From the NCBI GenBank assembly GCA_963920705.1, contig OY987238.1, positions 989,606-1,053,605 on the forward strand: a stretch of DNA of 64,000 bases. The letters are read 5' to 3'. The notes beneath the pieces are model-generated. The model ran no database searches and was not told the origin of the DNA. It saw only the letters and a program-made list of their open reading frames with translations. A program made the translations under genes and the position numbers. Origin of the DNA: Odiellus spinosus. Its lineage: Eukaryota; Arthropoda; Arachnida; Opiliones; Phalangiidae. Positions 13,153-25,820 of this stretch are shown here, one piece after another; position 1 is the first letter of the stretch, and the number at the start of each line of letters is the position of its first letter.

Positions 13153-14300
13153 TTGGGAAATTTGTGAATCTATACTTGGAAAATTTGTGAATCTATATTT
13201 GGGAAATTTGTGAATCTATACTTGGAAAATTTGTGAATCTATACTTGGGAAATTGGTGGATCTATACTTGGAAAATTTCTGAATCTATACTTGGGAAATT
13301 GGTGGATCTATACTTGGGAAATTGGTGGATCTATACTTGGAAAATTTGTGAATCTATACTTGGGAAATTGGTGGATCTATACTTGGAAAATTTGTGAATC
13401 TATGCTTGGGAAATTTGTGAATCTATACTTAGGAAATTTGTGAATCTCTACTTGGGAAATTTGTGAATCTATACTTGGAAAATTTGTGAATCTATGCTTG
13501 GGAAATTTGTGAATCTATACTTGGAAAATTTGTGAATCTATACTTGGGAAATTTGTGAATCTATACTTGGAACATTTGTGAATCTATACTTGGGAAATTT
13601 GTCAGTCTATACTTAGGAAATTTGTGGATCTATACTTGGGAAATTTGTGAATCTATACTTCGGAAATTTGTGAATCTATACTTGGAAAATTTGTGAATCT
13701 ATTTTTGGGAAATTTGTGAATCTATACTTGGAAAATTTGTGAATCTATACTTGGGAAATTGGTGGATCTATACTTGGGAAATTTGTGAATCTATACTTGG
13801 GAAATTTGTGAATCTATACGTGGGAAATTTATGAATCTCTACTTTTGAAATTTGTGAATCTATACTTGGAAAATTTGTGAATCTATGCTTGGGAAATTTG
13901 TGAATCTATACTTGGAAAATTTGTGAATCTATACTTGGAAAATTTGTCAATCTATACTTCGGAAATTTGTGAATCTGTACTTGGGAAATTTGTGAATCTA
14001 TACTTGGGAAATATGTGAATCTATACTTGGGAAATTGGTGGATCTATACTTGGGAAATTGGTGGATCTATACTTGGGAAATTTGTGAATCTATACTTGAG
14101 AAATTTGTGAATCTATACTTGGAAAATTTGTGAATCTATACTTGGAAAATTTGTGAATCTATACTTGAAAAATTTGTGAATCTATACTTGGAAAATTTGT
14201 GAATCTATACTTGGGAAATTTGTGAATCTATACTTGGAACATTTGTGAATCTATACTTGGGAAATTTGTCAATCTATACTTGGGAAATTTGTGGATCTAT
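12754..14300 (+). repeat. 2,574-bp-offset repeat, copy 1 (looser)
   Basis: Markers recur at +2,574 (112 monomers minus 2): the 21-bp monomer (12,754/15,328) and ACGTGGG (13,818/16,392). Near the right end the offset falls to 2,551, exactly one monomer less (TGCTTGGG 14,300/16,851), so one copy has lost or gained a single monomer. The copies also differ by internal block changes around 15.7-16.1 kb. Confidence 0.65.
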
Positions 14301-15327
14301 GCTTGGGAAATTTGTGAATCTATACTTGGAAAATTTGTGAATCTATACTTGGGAAATTTGTGAATCTATACTTGGAACATTTGTGAATCTATACTTGGGA
14401 AATTTGTCAGTCTATACTTAGGAAATTTGTGGATCTATACTTGGGAAATTTGTAAATCTATACTTCGGAAATTTGTGAATCTATACTTGGAAAATTTGTG
14501 AATCTATTTTTGGGAAATTTGTGAATCTATACTTGGAAAATTTGTGAATCTATACTTGGGAAATTGGTGGATCTATACTTGGGAAATTTGTGAATCTATA
14601 CTTGGGAAATTTGTGAATCTATACGTGGGAAATTTATGAATCTCTACTTTTGAAATTTGTGAGTCTATACTTGGAAAATTTGTGAATCTATGCTTGGGAA
14701 ATTTGTGAATCTATGCTTGGGAAATTTGTGAATCTATACTTGGAAAATTTGTGAATCTATACTTGGAAAATTTGTGAATCTATACTTGGGAAATTTGTGG
14801 ATCTATACTTGGGAAATTTGTGAATCTATACTTGGAAAATTTGTGAATCTATGCTTGGGAAATTTGTGAATCTATACTTGGAAAATTTGTGAATCTATAC
14901 TTGGAAAATTTGTGAATCTATACTTCGGAAATTTGTGAATCTATACTTGGGAAATTTGTGAATCTATACTTGGGAAATATGTGAATCTATACTTGGGAAA
15001 TTGGTGGATCTATACTTGAGAAATTGGTGGATCTATACTTGGGAAATTTGTGAATCTATACTTGGGAAATTTGTGAATCTATACTTGGAAAATTTGTGAA
15101 TCTATACTTGGAAAATTTGTGAATCTATACTTGGAAAATTTGTGAATCTATACTTGGGAAATTTGTGAATCTATACTTGGGAAATTTGTGAATCTATACT
15201 TGGAAAATTTGTGAATCTATACTTGGAAAATTTGTGAATCTATACTTGGAAAATTTGTGAATCTATACTTGGAAAATTTTTGAATATATACTTGGAAAAT
15301 TTGTGAATCTATACTTGGGAAATTGGT

Positions 15328-16851
15328 GGATATACTTGGGAAATTGGTGGATCTATACTTGGGAAATTTGTGAATCTATATTTGGAAAATTTGTGAATCT
15401 ATACTTGAAAAATTTGTGAATCTATACTTGGAAAATTTGTGAATCTATACTTGGAAAATTTGTGAATCTATACTTGGAAAATTTGTGAATCTATACTTGG
15501 AAAATTTGTGAATCTATACTTGGGAAATTTGTGAAACTATACTTGGGAAATTTGTGAATCTATACTTGGAAAATTTGTGAATCTATACTTGGAAAATTTG
15601 TGAATCTATACTTGAAAAATTTGTGAATCTATACTTGGAAAATTTGTGAATCTATACTTGGGAAATTTGTGGATCTATACTTGGGAAATTGGTGGATCTA
15701 TACTTGAGAAATTGGTGGATCTATACTTGGGAAATTTGTGAATCCATACTTGGGAAATTTGTGAGTCTATGCTTGGAAAATTTGTGAATCTATACTTGGG
15801 AAATTTGTCAATCTATACTTGGGAAATTTGTGGATCTATACTTGGGAAATTTGTGAATCTATACTTCGGAAAATTGTGAATCTATACTTGGGAAATCTGT
15901 GAATCTTTACTTGGGAAATTTGTGAATCTATACTAGGAAAATTTGTGAATCTATATTTGGGAAATTTGTGAATCTATACTTGGAAAATTTGTGAATCTAT
16001 ACTTGGGAAATTGGTGGATCTATACTTGGAAAATTTCTGAATCTATACTTGGGAAATTGGTGGATCTATACTTGGGAAATTTGTGAATCTATACTTGGAA
16101 AATTTGTGAATCTATACTTGGGAAATTTGTGAATCTATACTTGGAACATTTGTGAATCTATACTTGGGAAATTTGTCAGTCTATACTTATTAAATTTGTG
16201 GATCTATACTTGGGAAATTTGTGAATCTATACTTCGGAAATTTGTGAATCTATACTTGGAAAATTTGTGAATCTATTTTTGGGAAATTTGTGAATCTATA
16301 CTTGGAAAATTTGTGAATCTATACTTGGGAAATTGGTGGATCTATACTTGGGAAATTTGTGAATCTATACTTGGGAAATTTGTGAATCTATACGTGGGAA
16401 ATTTATGAATCTCTACTTTTGAAATTTGTGAATCTATACTTGGAAAATTTGTGAATCTATGCTTGGGAAATTTGTGAATCTATACTTGGAAAATTTGTGA
16501 ATCTATACTTGGAAAATTTGTCAATCTATACTTCGGAAATTTGTGAATCTGTACTTGGGAAATTTGTGAATCTATACTTGGGAAATATGTGAATCTATAC
16601 TTGGGAAATTGGTGGATCTATACTTGGGAAATTGGTGGATCTATACTTGGGAAATTTGTGAATCTATACTTGAGAAATTTGTGAATCTATACTTGGAAAA
16701 TTTGTGAATCTATACTTGGAAAATTTGTGAATCTATACTTGAAAAATTTGTGAATCTATACTTGGAAAATTTGTGAATCTATACTTGGAACATTTGTGAA
16801 TCTATACTTGGGAAATTTGTCAATCTATACTTGGGAAATTTGTGGATCTAT
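15328..16851 (+). repeat. 2,574-bp-offset repeat, copy 2 (diverged)
   Basis: This is the partner of 12,754-14,300. It contains private differences: a CTTCGGAAAATTG monomer near 15,870, a TACTAGGAAAA monomer near 15,932, and TACTTATTAAATTTG near 16,184 where most copies have TACTTAGGAAATTTG. Extra changes of this kind suggest an older duplicate than the near-identical blocks on either side. Confidence 0.6.
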
Positions 16852-18099
16852 GCTTGGGAAATTTGTGAATCTATACTTGGAAAATTTGTGAATCTATACT
16901 TGGGAAATTTGTGAATCTATACTTGGAACATTTGTGAATCTATACTTGGGAAATTTGTCAGTCTATACTTGGGAAATTTGTCAGTCTATACTTAGGAAAT
17001 TTGTGGATCTATACTTGGGAAATTTGTAAATCTATACTTCGGAAATTTGTGAATCTATACTTGGAAAATTTGTGAATCTATTTTTGGGAAATTTGTGAAT
17101 CTATACTTGGAAAATTTGTGAATCTATACTTGGGAAATTGGTGGATCTATACTTGGGAAATTTGTGAATCTATACTTGGGAAATTTGTGAATCTATACGT
17201 GGGAAATTTATGAATCTCTACTTTTGAAATTTGTGAGTCTATACTTGGAAAATTTGTGAATCTATGCTTGGGAAATTTGTGAATCTATACTTGGAAAATT
17301 TGTGAATCTATACTTGGAAAATTTGTCAATCTATACTTCGGAAATTTGTGAATCTGTACTTGGGAAATTTGTGAATCTATACTTGGGAAATATGTGAATC
17401 TATACTTGGGAAATTGGTGGATCTATACTTGGGAAATTTTTGGATCTATACTTGGGAAATTTGTGAATCTATACTTGGGAAATTTGTGAATCTATACTTG
17501 GAAAATTTGTGAATCTATACTTGGAAAATTTGTGAATCTATACTTGAAAAATTTGTGAATCTTACTTGAAAAATTTGTGAATCTATACTTGGGAAATTTG
17601 TGAATCTATACTTGGAACATTTGTGAATCTATACTTGGGAAATTTGTCAATCTATACTTGGGAAATTTGTGGATCTATACTTGGGAAATTTGTGAATCTA
17701 TACTTCGGAAATTTGTGAATCTATACTTGGGAAATTTGTGAATCTATACTTGGAAAATTTGTGAATCTATATTTGGGAAATTTGTGAATCTATACTTGGA
17801 AAATTTGTGAATCTATACTTGGGAAATTGGTGAATCTATACTTGGGAAATTTGTGAATCTATACTTGGGAAATTTGTGAATCTATACGTGGGAAATTTGT
17901 GAATCTCTACTTGGGAAATTTGTGAATCTATACTTGGAAAATTTGTGAATCTATGCTTGGGAAATTTGTGAATCTATACTTGGAAAATTTGTGAATCTAT
18001 ACTTGGAAAATTTGTGAATCTATACTTCGGAAATTTGTGAATCTATACTTGGGAAATTTGTGAATCTATACTTGGGAAATATGTGAATCTATACTTGGG
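16537..18099 (+). repeat. 1,563-bp tandem duplication, copy 1 (68 monomers)
   Basis: The next copy starts at about 18,100. Marker pairs at +1,563 are CTGTACTTGGG (16,551/18,114), ACGTGGG (17,197/18,760 and 17,886/19,449) and a 22-bp GAATCTTAC monomer (17,557/19,120). The length is 68 x 23 minus 1, explained by that 22-bp monomer. Inside copy 1 one monomer is missing near 16,790 and one GTCAGTC monomer is doubled near 16,970, so the two indels cancel. Confidence 0.88.
17557..17578 (+). repeat. 22-bp monomer (GAATCTTAC form)
   Basis: A single A is missing from GAATCTATAC. The same deletion occurs only once more, at 19,120-19,141, exactly 1,563 bp away, so it tags the 1,563-bp duplication as one event. 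Confidence 0.93.
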
Positions 18100-19663
18100 A
18101 AATTTGTGAATCTGTACTTGGGAAATTTGTGAATCTATACTTGGGAAATATGTGAATCTATACTTGGGAAATTGGTGGATCTATACTTGGGAAATTGGTG
18201 GATCTATACTTGGGAAATTTGTGAATCTATACTTGAGAAATTTGTGAATCTATACTTGGAAAATTTGTGAATCTATACTTGGAAAATTTGTGAATCTATA
18301 CTTGAAAAATTTGTGAATCTATACTTGGAAAATTTGTGAATCTATACTTGGGAAATTTGTGAATCTATACTTGGAACATTTGTGAATCTATACTTGGGAA
18401 ATTTGTCAATCTATACTTGGGAAATTTGTGGATCTATGCTTGGGAAATTTGTGAATCTATACTTGGAAAATTTGTGAATCTATACTTGGGAAATTTGTGA
18501 ATCTATACTTGGAACATTTGTGAATCTATACTTGGGAAATTTGTCAGTCTATACTTAGGAAATTTGTGGATCTATACTTGGGAAATTTGTAAATCTATAC
18601 TTCGGAAATTTGTGAATCTATACTTGGAAAATTTGTGAATCTATTTTTGGGAAATTTGTGAATCTATACTTGGAAAATTTGTGAATCTATACTTGGGAAA
18701 TTGGTGGATCTATACTTGGGAAATTTGTGAATCTATACTTGGGAAATTTGTGAATCTATACGTGGGAAATTTATGAATCTCTACTTTTGAAATTTGTGAG
18801 TCTATACTTGGAAAATTTGTGAATCTATGCTTGGGAAATTTGTGAATCTATACTTGGAAAATTTGTGAATCTATACTTGGAAAATTTGTCAATCTATACT
18901 TCGGAAATTTGTGAATCTGTACTTGGGAAATTTGTGAATCTATACTTGGGAAATATGTGAATCTATACTTGGGAAATTGGTGGATCTATACTTGGGAAAT
19001 TGGTGGATCTATACTTGGGAAATTTGTGAATCTATACTTGGGAAATTTGTGAATCTATACTTGGAAAATTTGTGAATCTATACTTGGAAAATTTGTGAAT
19101 CTATACTTGAAAAATTTGTGAATCTTACTTGGAAAATTTGTGAATCTATACTTGGGAAATTTGTGAATCTATACTTGGAACATTTGTGAATCTATACTTG
19201 GGAAATTTGTCAATCTATACTTGGGAAATTTGTGGATCTATACTTGGGAAATTTGTGAATCTATACTTCGGAAATTTGTGAATCTATACTTGGGAAATTT
19301 GTGAATCTATACTTGGAAAATTTGTGAATCTATATTTGGGAAATTTGTGAATCTATACTTGGAAAATTTGTGAATCTATACTTGGGAAATTGGTGAATCT
19401 ATACTTGGGAAATTTGTGAATCTATACTTGGGAAATTTGTGAATCTATACGTGGGAAATTTGTGAATCTCTACTTGGGAAATTTGTGAATCTATACTTGG
19501 AAAATTTGTGAATCTATGCTTGGGAAATTTGTGAATCTATACTTGGAAAATTTGTGAATCTATACTTGGAAAATTTGTGAATCTATACTTCGGAAATTTG
19601 TGAATCTATACTTGGGAAATTTGTGAATCTATACTTGGGAAATATGTGAATCTATACTTGGGA
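18100..19663 (+). repeat. 1,563-bp tandem duplication, copy 2
   Basis: This is a head-to-tail copy of 16,537-18,099. The junction near 18,100 joins a GGAAATATGTG monomer to a run leading into CTGTACTTGGG, whereas the usual continuation after GGAAATATGTG is GGTGGATC. The match ends near 19,663. Confidence 0.88.
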
Positions 19664-21056
19664 AATTGGTGGATCTATACTTGAGAAATTGGTGGATCTA
19701 TACTTGGGAAATTTGTGAATCTATACTTGGGAAATTTGTGAATCTATACTTGGAAAATTTGTGAATCTATACTTGGAAAATTTGTGAATCTATACTTGGA
19801 AAATTTGTGAATCTATACTTGGGAAATTTGTGAATCTATACTTGGGAAATTTGTGAATCTATACTTGGAAAATTTGTGAATCTATACTTGGAAAATTTGT
19901 GAATCTATACTTGGAAAATTTGTGAATCTATACTTGGAAAATTTTTGAATATATACTTGGAAAATTTGTGAATCTATACTTGGGAAATTGGTGGATATAC
20001 TTGGGAAATTGGTGGATCTATACTTGGGAAATTTGTGAATCTATATTTGGAAAATTTGTGAATCTATACTTGAAAAATTTGTGAATCTATACTTGGAAAA
20101 TTTGTGAATCTATACTTGGAAAATTTGTGAATCTATACTTGGAAAATTTGTGAATCTATACTTGGAAAATTTGTGAATCTATACTTGGGAAATTTGTGAA
20201 TCTATTCTTGGGAAATTTGTGAATCTATACTTGGAAAATTTGTGAATCTATACTTGGAAAATTTGTGAATCTATACTTGAAAAATTTGTGAATCTATACT
20301 TGGAAAATTTGTGAATCTATACTTGGGAAATTTGTGGATCTATACTTGGGAAATTTGTGAATCTATACTTCGGAAATCTGTGAATATTTACTTGGGAAAT
20401 TTGTGAATCTATACTTGGAAAATTTGTGAATCTATATTTGGGAAATTTGTGAATCTATACTTGGAAAATTTGTGAATCTATACTTGGGAAATTGGTGGAT
20501 TTATACTTGGAAAATTTCTGAATCTATACTTGGGAAATTGGTGGATCTATACTTGGGAAATTGGTGGATCTATACTTGGAAAATTTGTGAATCTATACTT
20601 GGGAAATTGGTGGATCTATACTTGGAAAATTTGTGAATCTATGCTTGGGAAATTTGTGAATCTATACTTGGGAAATTTGTGAATCTCTACTTGGGAAATT
20701 TGTGAATCTATACTTGGAAAATTTGTGAATCTATGCTTGGGAAATTTGTGAATCTATACTTGGAAAATTTGTGAATCTATACTTGGGAAATTTTTGAATC
20801 TATACTTGGAACATTTGTGAATCTATACTTGGGAAATTTGTCAGTCTATACTTAGGAAATTTGTGGATCTATACTTGGGAAATTTGTGAATCTATACTTC
20901 GGAAATTTGTGAATCTATACTTGGAAAATTTGTGAATCTATTTTTGGGAAATTTGTGAATCTATACTTGGAAAATTTGTGAATCTATACTTGGGAAATTG
21001 GTGGATCTATACTTGGGAAATTTGTGAATCTATACTTGGGAAATTTGTGAATCTAT

Positions 21057-24000
21057 ACGTGGGAAATTTATGAATCTCTACTTTTGAAATTTGTGAATCT
21101 ATACTTGGAAAATTTGTGAATCTATGCTTGGGAAATTTGTGAATCTATACTTGGAAAATTTGTGAATCTATACTTGGAAAATTTGTCAATCTATACTTCG
21201 GAAATTTGTGAATCTGTACTTGGGAAATTTGTGAATCTATACTTGGGAAAAATGTGAATCTATACTTGGGAAATTGGTGGATCTATACTTGGGAAATTGG
21301 TGGATCTATACTTGGGAAATTTGTGAATCTATACTTGAGAAATTTGTGAATCTATACTTGGAAAATTTGTGAATCTATACTTGGAAAATTTGTGAATCTA
21401 TACTTGAAAAATTTGTGAATCTATACTTGGAAAATTTGTGAATCTATACTTGGGAAATTTGTGAATCTATACTTGGAACATTTGTGAATCTATACTTGGG
21501 AAATTTGTCAATCTATACTTGGGAAATTTGTGGATCTATGCTTGGGAAATTTGTGAATCTATACTTGGAAAATTTGTGAATCTATACTTGGGAAATTTGT
21601 GAATCTATACTTGGAACATTTGTGAATCTATACTTGGGAAATTTGTCAGTCTATACTTAGGAAATTTGTGGATCTATACTTGGGAAATTTGTAAATCTAT
21701 ACTTCGGAAATTTGTGAATCTATACTTGGAAAATTTGTGAATCTATTTTTGGGAAATTTGTGAATCTATGCTTGGAAAATTTGTGAATCTATACTTGGGA
21801 AATTGGTGGATCTATACTTGGGAAATTTGTGAATCTATACTTGGGAAATTTGTGAATCTATACGTGGGAAATTTATGAATCTCTACTTTTGAAATTTGTG
21901 AGTCTATACTTGGAAAATTTGTGAATCTATGCTTGGGAAATTTGTGAATCTATACTTGGAAAATTTGTGAATCTATACTTGGAAAATTTGTCAATCTATA
22001 CTTCGGAAATTTGTGAATCTGTACTTGGGAAATTTGTGAATCTATACTTGGGAAATATGTGAATCTATACTTGGGAAATTGGTGGATCTATACTTGGGAA
22101 ATTGGTGGATCTATACTTGGGAAATTTGTGAATCTATACTTGAGAAATTTGTGAATCTATACTTGGAAAATTTTTGAATCTATACTTGGAAAATTTGTGA
22201 ATCTATACTTGAAAAATTTGTGAATCTATACTTGGAAAATTTGTGAATCTATACTTGGGAAATTTGTGAATCTATACTTGGAACATTTGTGAATCTATAC
22301 TTGGGAAATTTGTCAATCTATACTTGGGAAATTTGTGGATCTATACTTGGGAAATTTGTGAATCTATACTTCGGAAATTTGTGAATCTATACTTGGGAAA
22401 TTTGTGAATCTATACTTGGAAAATTTGTGAATCTATATTTGGGAAATTTGTGAATCTATACTTGGAAAATTTGTGAATCTATACTTGGGAAATTGGTGGA
22501 TCTATACTTGGGAAATTTGTGAATCTATACTTGGGAAATTTGTGAATCTATACGTGGGAAATTTGTGAATCTCTACTTGGGAAATTTGTGAATCTATACT
22601 TGGAAAATTTGTGAATCTATGCTTGGGAAATTTGTGAATCTATACTTGGAAAATTTGTGAATCTATACTTGGAAAGTTTGTGAATCTATACTTCGGAAAT
22701 TTGTGAATCTGTACTTGGGAAATTTGTGAATCTATACTTGGGAAATATGTGAATCTATACTTGGGAAATTGGTGGATCTATACTTGGGAAATTGGTGGAT
22801 CTATACTTGGGAAATTTGTGAATCTATACTTGAGAAATTTGTGAATCTATACTTGGAAAATTTGTGAATCTATACTTGGAAAATTTGTGAATCTATACTT
22901 GAAAAATTTGTGAATCTATACTTGGAAAATTTGTGAATCTATACTTGGGAAATTTGTGAATCTATACTTGGAACATTTGTGAATCTATACTTGGGAAATT
23001 TGTCAATCTATACTTGGGAAATTTGTGGATCTATGCTTGGGAAATTTGTGAATCTATACTTGGAAAATTTGTGAATCTATACTTGGGAAATTTGTGAATC
23101 TATACTTGGAACATTTGTGAATCTATACTTGGGAAATTTGTCAGTCTATACTTAGGAAATTTGTGGATCTATACTTGGGAAATTTGTGAATCTATACTTC
23201 GGAAATTTGTGAATCTATACTTGGAAAATTTGTGAATCTATTTTTGGGAAATTTGTGAATCTATACTTGGAAAATTTGTGAATCTATACTTGGGAAATTG
23301 GTGGATCTATACTTGGGAAATTTGTGAATCTATACTTGGGAAATTTGTGAATCTATACGTGGGAAATTTATGAATCTCTACTTTTGAAATTTGTGAATCT
23401 ATACTTGGAAAATTTGTGAATCTATGCTTGGGAAATTTGTGAATCTATACTTGGAAAATTTGTGAATCTATACTTGGAAAATTTGTCAATCTATACTTCG
23501 GAAATTTGTGAATCTGTACTTGGGAAATTTGTGAATCTATACTTGGGAAATATGTGAATCTATACTTGGGAAATTGGTGGATCTATACTTGGGAAATTGG
23601 TGGATCTATACTTGGGAAATTTGTGAATCTATACTTGAGAAATTTGTGAATGTATACTTGGAAAATTTGTGAATCTATACTTGGAAAATTTGTGAATCTA
23701 TACTTGAAAAATTTGTGAATCTATACTTGGAAAATTTGTGAATCTATACTTGGGAAATTTGTGAATCTATACTTGGGAAATTTGTGGATCTATACTTGGG
23801 AAATTTGTGAATCTATACTTCGGAAATTTGTGAATCTATACTTGGGAAATTTGTGAATCTATACTTGGAAAATTTGTGAATCTATATTTGGGAAATTTGT
23901 GAATCTATACTTGGAAAATTTGTGAATCTATACTTGGGAAATTGGTGGATCTATACTTGGGAAATTTGTGAATCTATACTTGGGAAATTTGTGAATCTAT
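21057..24000 (+). repeat. Run of 805/690/805/644-bp higher-order blocks
   Basis: ACGTGGG monomers lie at 21,057, 21,862, 22,552, 23,357 and 24,001. The spacings of 805, 690, 805 and 644 bp equal 35, 30, 35 and 28 monomers exactly. The 805-bp blocks begin with the TTTATG/CTCTACTTTTG form of the marker and the 690-bp blocks differ by internal loss or gain of whole monomers. This is the clearest stretch showing the 30- to 35-monomer organisation. Confidence 0.85.
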
Positions 24001-24039
24001 ACGTGGGAAATTTGTGAATCTCTACTTGGGAAATTTGTG

Positions 24040-24706
24040 AATCTTTACTTGGAAAATTTGTGAATCTATGCTTGGGAAATTTGTGAATCTATACTTGGAA
24101 AATTTGTGAATCTATACTTGGAAAATTTGTGAATCTATACTTCGGAAATTTGTGAATCTATACTTGGGAAATTTGTGAATCTATACTTGGGAAATATGTG
24201 AATCTATACTTGGGAAATTGGTGGATCTATACTTGAGAAATTGGTGGATCTATACTTGGGAAATTTGTGAATCTATACTTGGGAAATTTGTGAATCTATA
24301 CTTGGAAAATTTGTGAATCTATACTTGGAAAATTTGTGAATCTATACTTGGAATATTTGTGAATCTATACTTGGGAAATTTGTGAATCTATACTTGGGAA
24401 ATTTGTGAATCTATACTTGGAAAATTTGTGAATCTATACTTGGAAAATTTGTGAATCTATACTTGGAAGATTTTTGAATATATACTAGGAAAATTTGTGA
24501 ATCTATACTTGGAAAATTTGTGAATCTATACTTGGAACATTTGTGAATCTATACTTGGGAAATTTGTCAATCTATACTTGGGAAATTTGTGGATCTATGC
24601 TTGGGAAATTTGTGAATCTATACTTGGAAAATTTGTGAATCTCTACTTGGGAAATTTGTGAATCTTTACTTGGAAAATTTGTGAATCTATGCTTGGGAAA
24701 TTTGTG
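24040..24706 (+). repeat. 667-bp (exactly 29 monomers) duplication, copy 1
   Basis: Two rare variants recur at +667: TTGGAATATTTG (24,351/25,018) and TTGGAAGATTTTTG (24,466/25,133). The offset is exactly 29 x 23. Copy 1 also has a CTTTACTTGG monomer near 24,044 that recurs near 24,665 at the join. Confidence 0.85.
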
Positions 24707-25370
24707 AATCTATACTTGGAAAATTTGTGAATCTATGCTTGGGAAATTTGTGAATCTATACTTGGAAAATTTGTGAATCTATACTTGGAAAATTTGTGAA
24801 TCTATACTTCGGAAATTTGTGAATCTATACTTGGGAAATTTGTGAATCTATACTTGGGAAATATGTGAATCTATACTTGGGAAATTGGTGGATCTATACT
24901 TGAGAAATTGGTGGATCTATACTTGGGAAATTTGTGAATCTATACTTGGGAAATTTGTGAATCTATACTTGGAAAATTTGTGAATCTATACTTGGAAAAT
25001 TTGTGAATCTATACTTGGAATATTTGTGAATCTATACTTGGGAAATTTGTGAATCTATACTTGGGAAATTTGTGAATCTATACTTGGAAAATTTGTGAAT
25101 CTATACTTGGAAAATTTGTGAATCTATACTTGGAAGATTTTTGAATATATACTTGGAAAATTTGTGAATCTATACTTGGAAAATTTGTGAATCTATACTT
25201 GGAACATTTGTGAATCTATACTTGGGAAATTTGTCAATCTATACTTGGGAAATTTGTGGATCTATGCTTGGGAAATTTGTGAATCTATACTTGGAAAATT
25301 TGTGAATCTATACTTGGGAAATTTGTGAATCTATACTTGGAACATTTGTGAATCTATACTTGGGAAATTT
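24707..25370 (+). repeat. 667-bp duplication, copy 2
   Basis: This is the second copy of the 29-monomer unit. The combination of TTGGAATATTTG and TTGGAAGATTTTTG reappears only around 46.8-46.9 kb (the GAAGATTTTTG variant also near 48.57 kb), which links this copy to a dispersed block 21.8 kb downstream. Confidence 0.83.
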
Positions 25371-25820
25371 GTCAGTCTATACTTAGGAAATTTGTGGATC
25401 TATACTTGGGAAATTTGTGAATCTATACTTCGGAAATTTGTGAATCTATACTTGGAAAATTTGTGAATCTATTTTTGGGAATTTTGTGAATCTATACTTG
25501 GAAAATTTGTGAATCTATACTTGGGAAATTGGTGGATCTATACTTGGGAAATTTGTGAATCTATACTTGGGAAATTTGTGAATCTATACGTGGGAAATTT
25601 ATGAATCTCTACTTTTGAAATTTGTGAATCTATACTTGGAAAATTTGTGAATCTATGCTTGGGAAATTTGTGAATCTATACTTGGAAAATTTGTGAATCT
25701 ATACTTGGAAAATTTGTCAATCTATACTTCGGAAATTTGTGAATCTGTACTTGGGAAATTTGTGAATCTATACTTGGGAAATATGTGAATCTATACTTGG
25801 GAAATTGGTGGATCTATACT
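24840..25820 (+). repeat. Dispersed segmental copy, related to about 46.6-47.6 kb
   Basis: Rare variants recur about 21.8 kb downstream: GAATATTTG at 25,018/46,802 (offset 21,784), then GAAGATTTTTG at 25,133/46,940 and GGGAATTTTG at 25,477/47,284 (both offset 21,807). The change from 21,784 to 21,807 is exactly one monomer. The relationship skips the whole 25.8-43 kb nested region, so it is either a long-range duplicate or a pair separated by later expansion between them. Confidence 0.75.
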
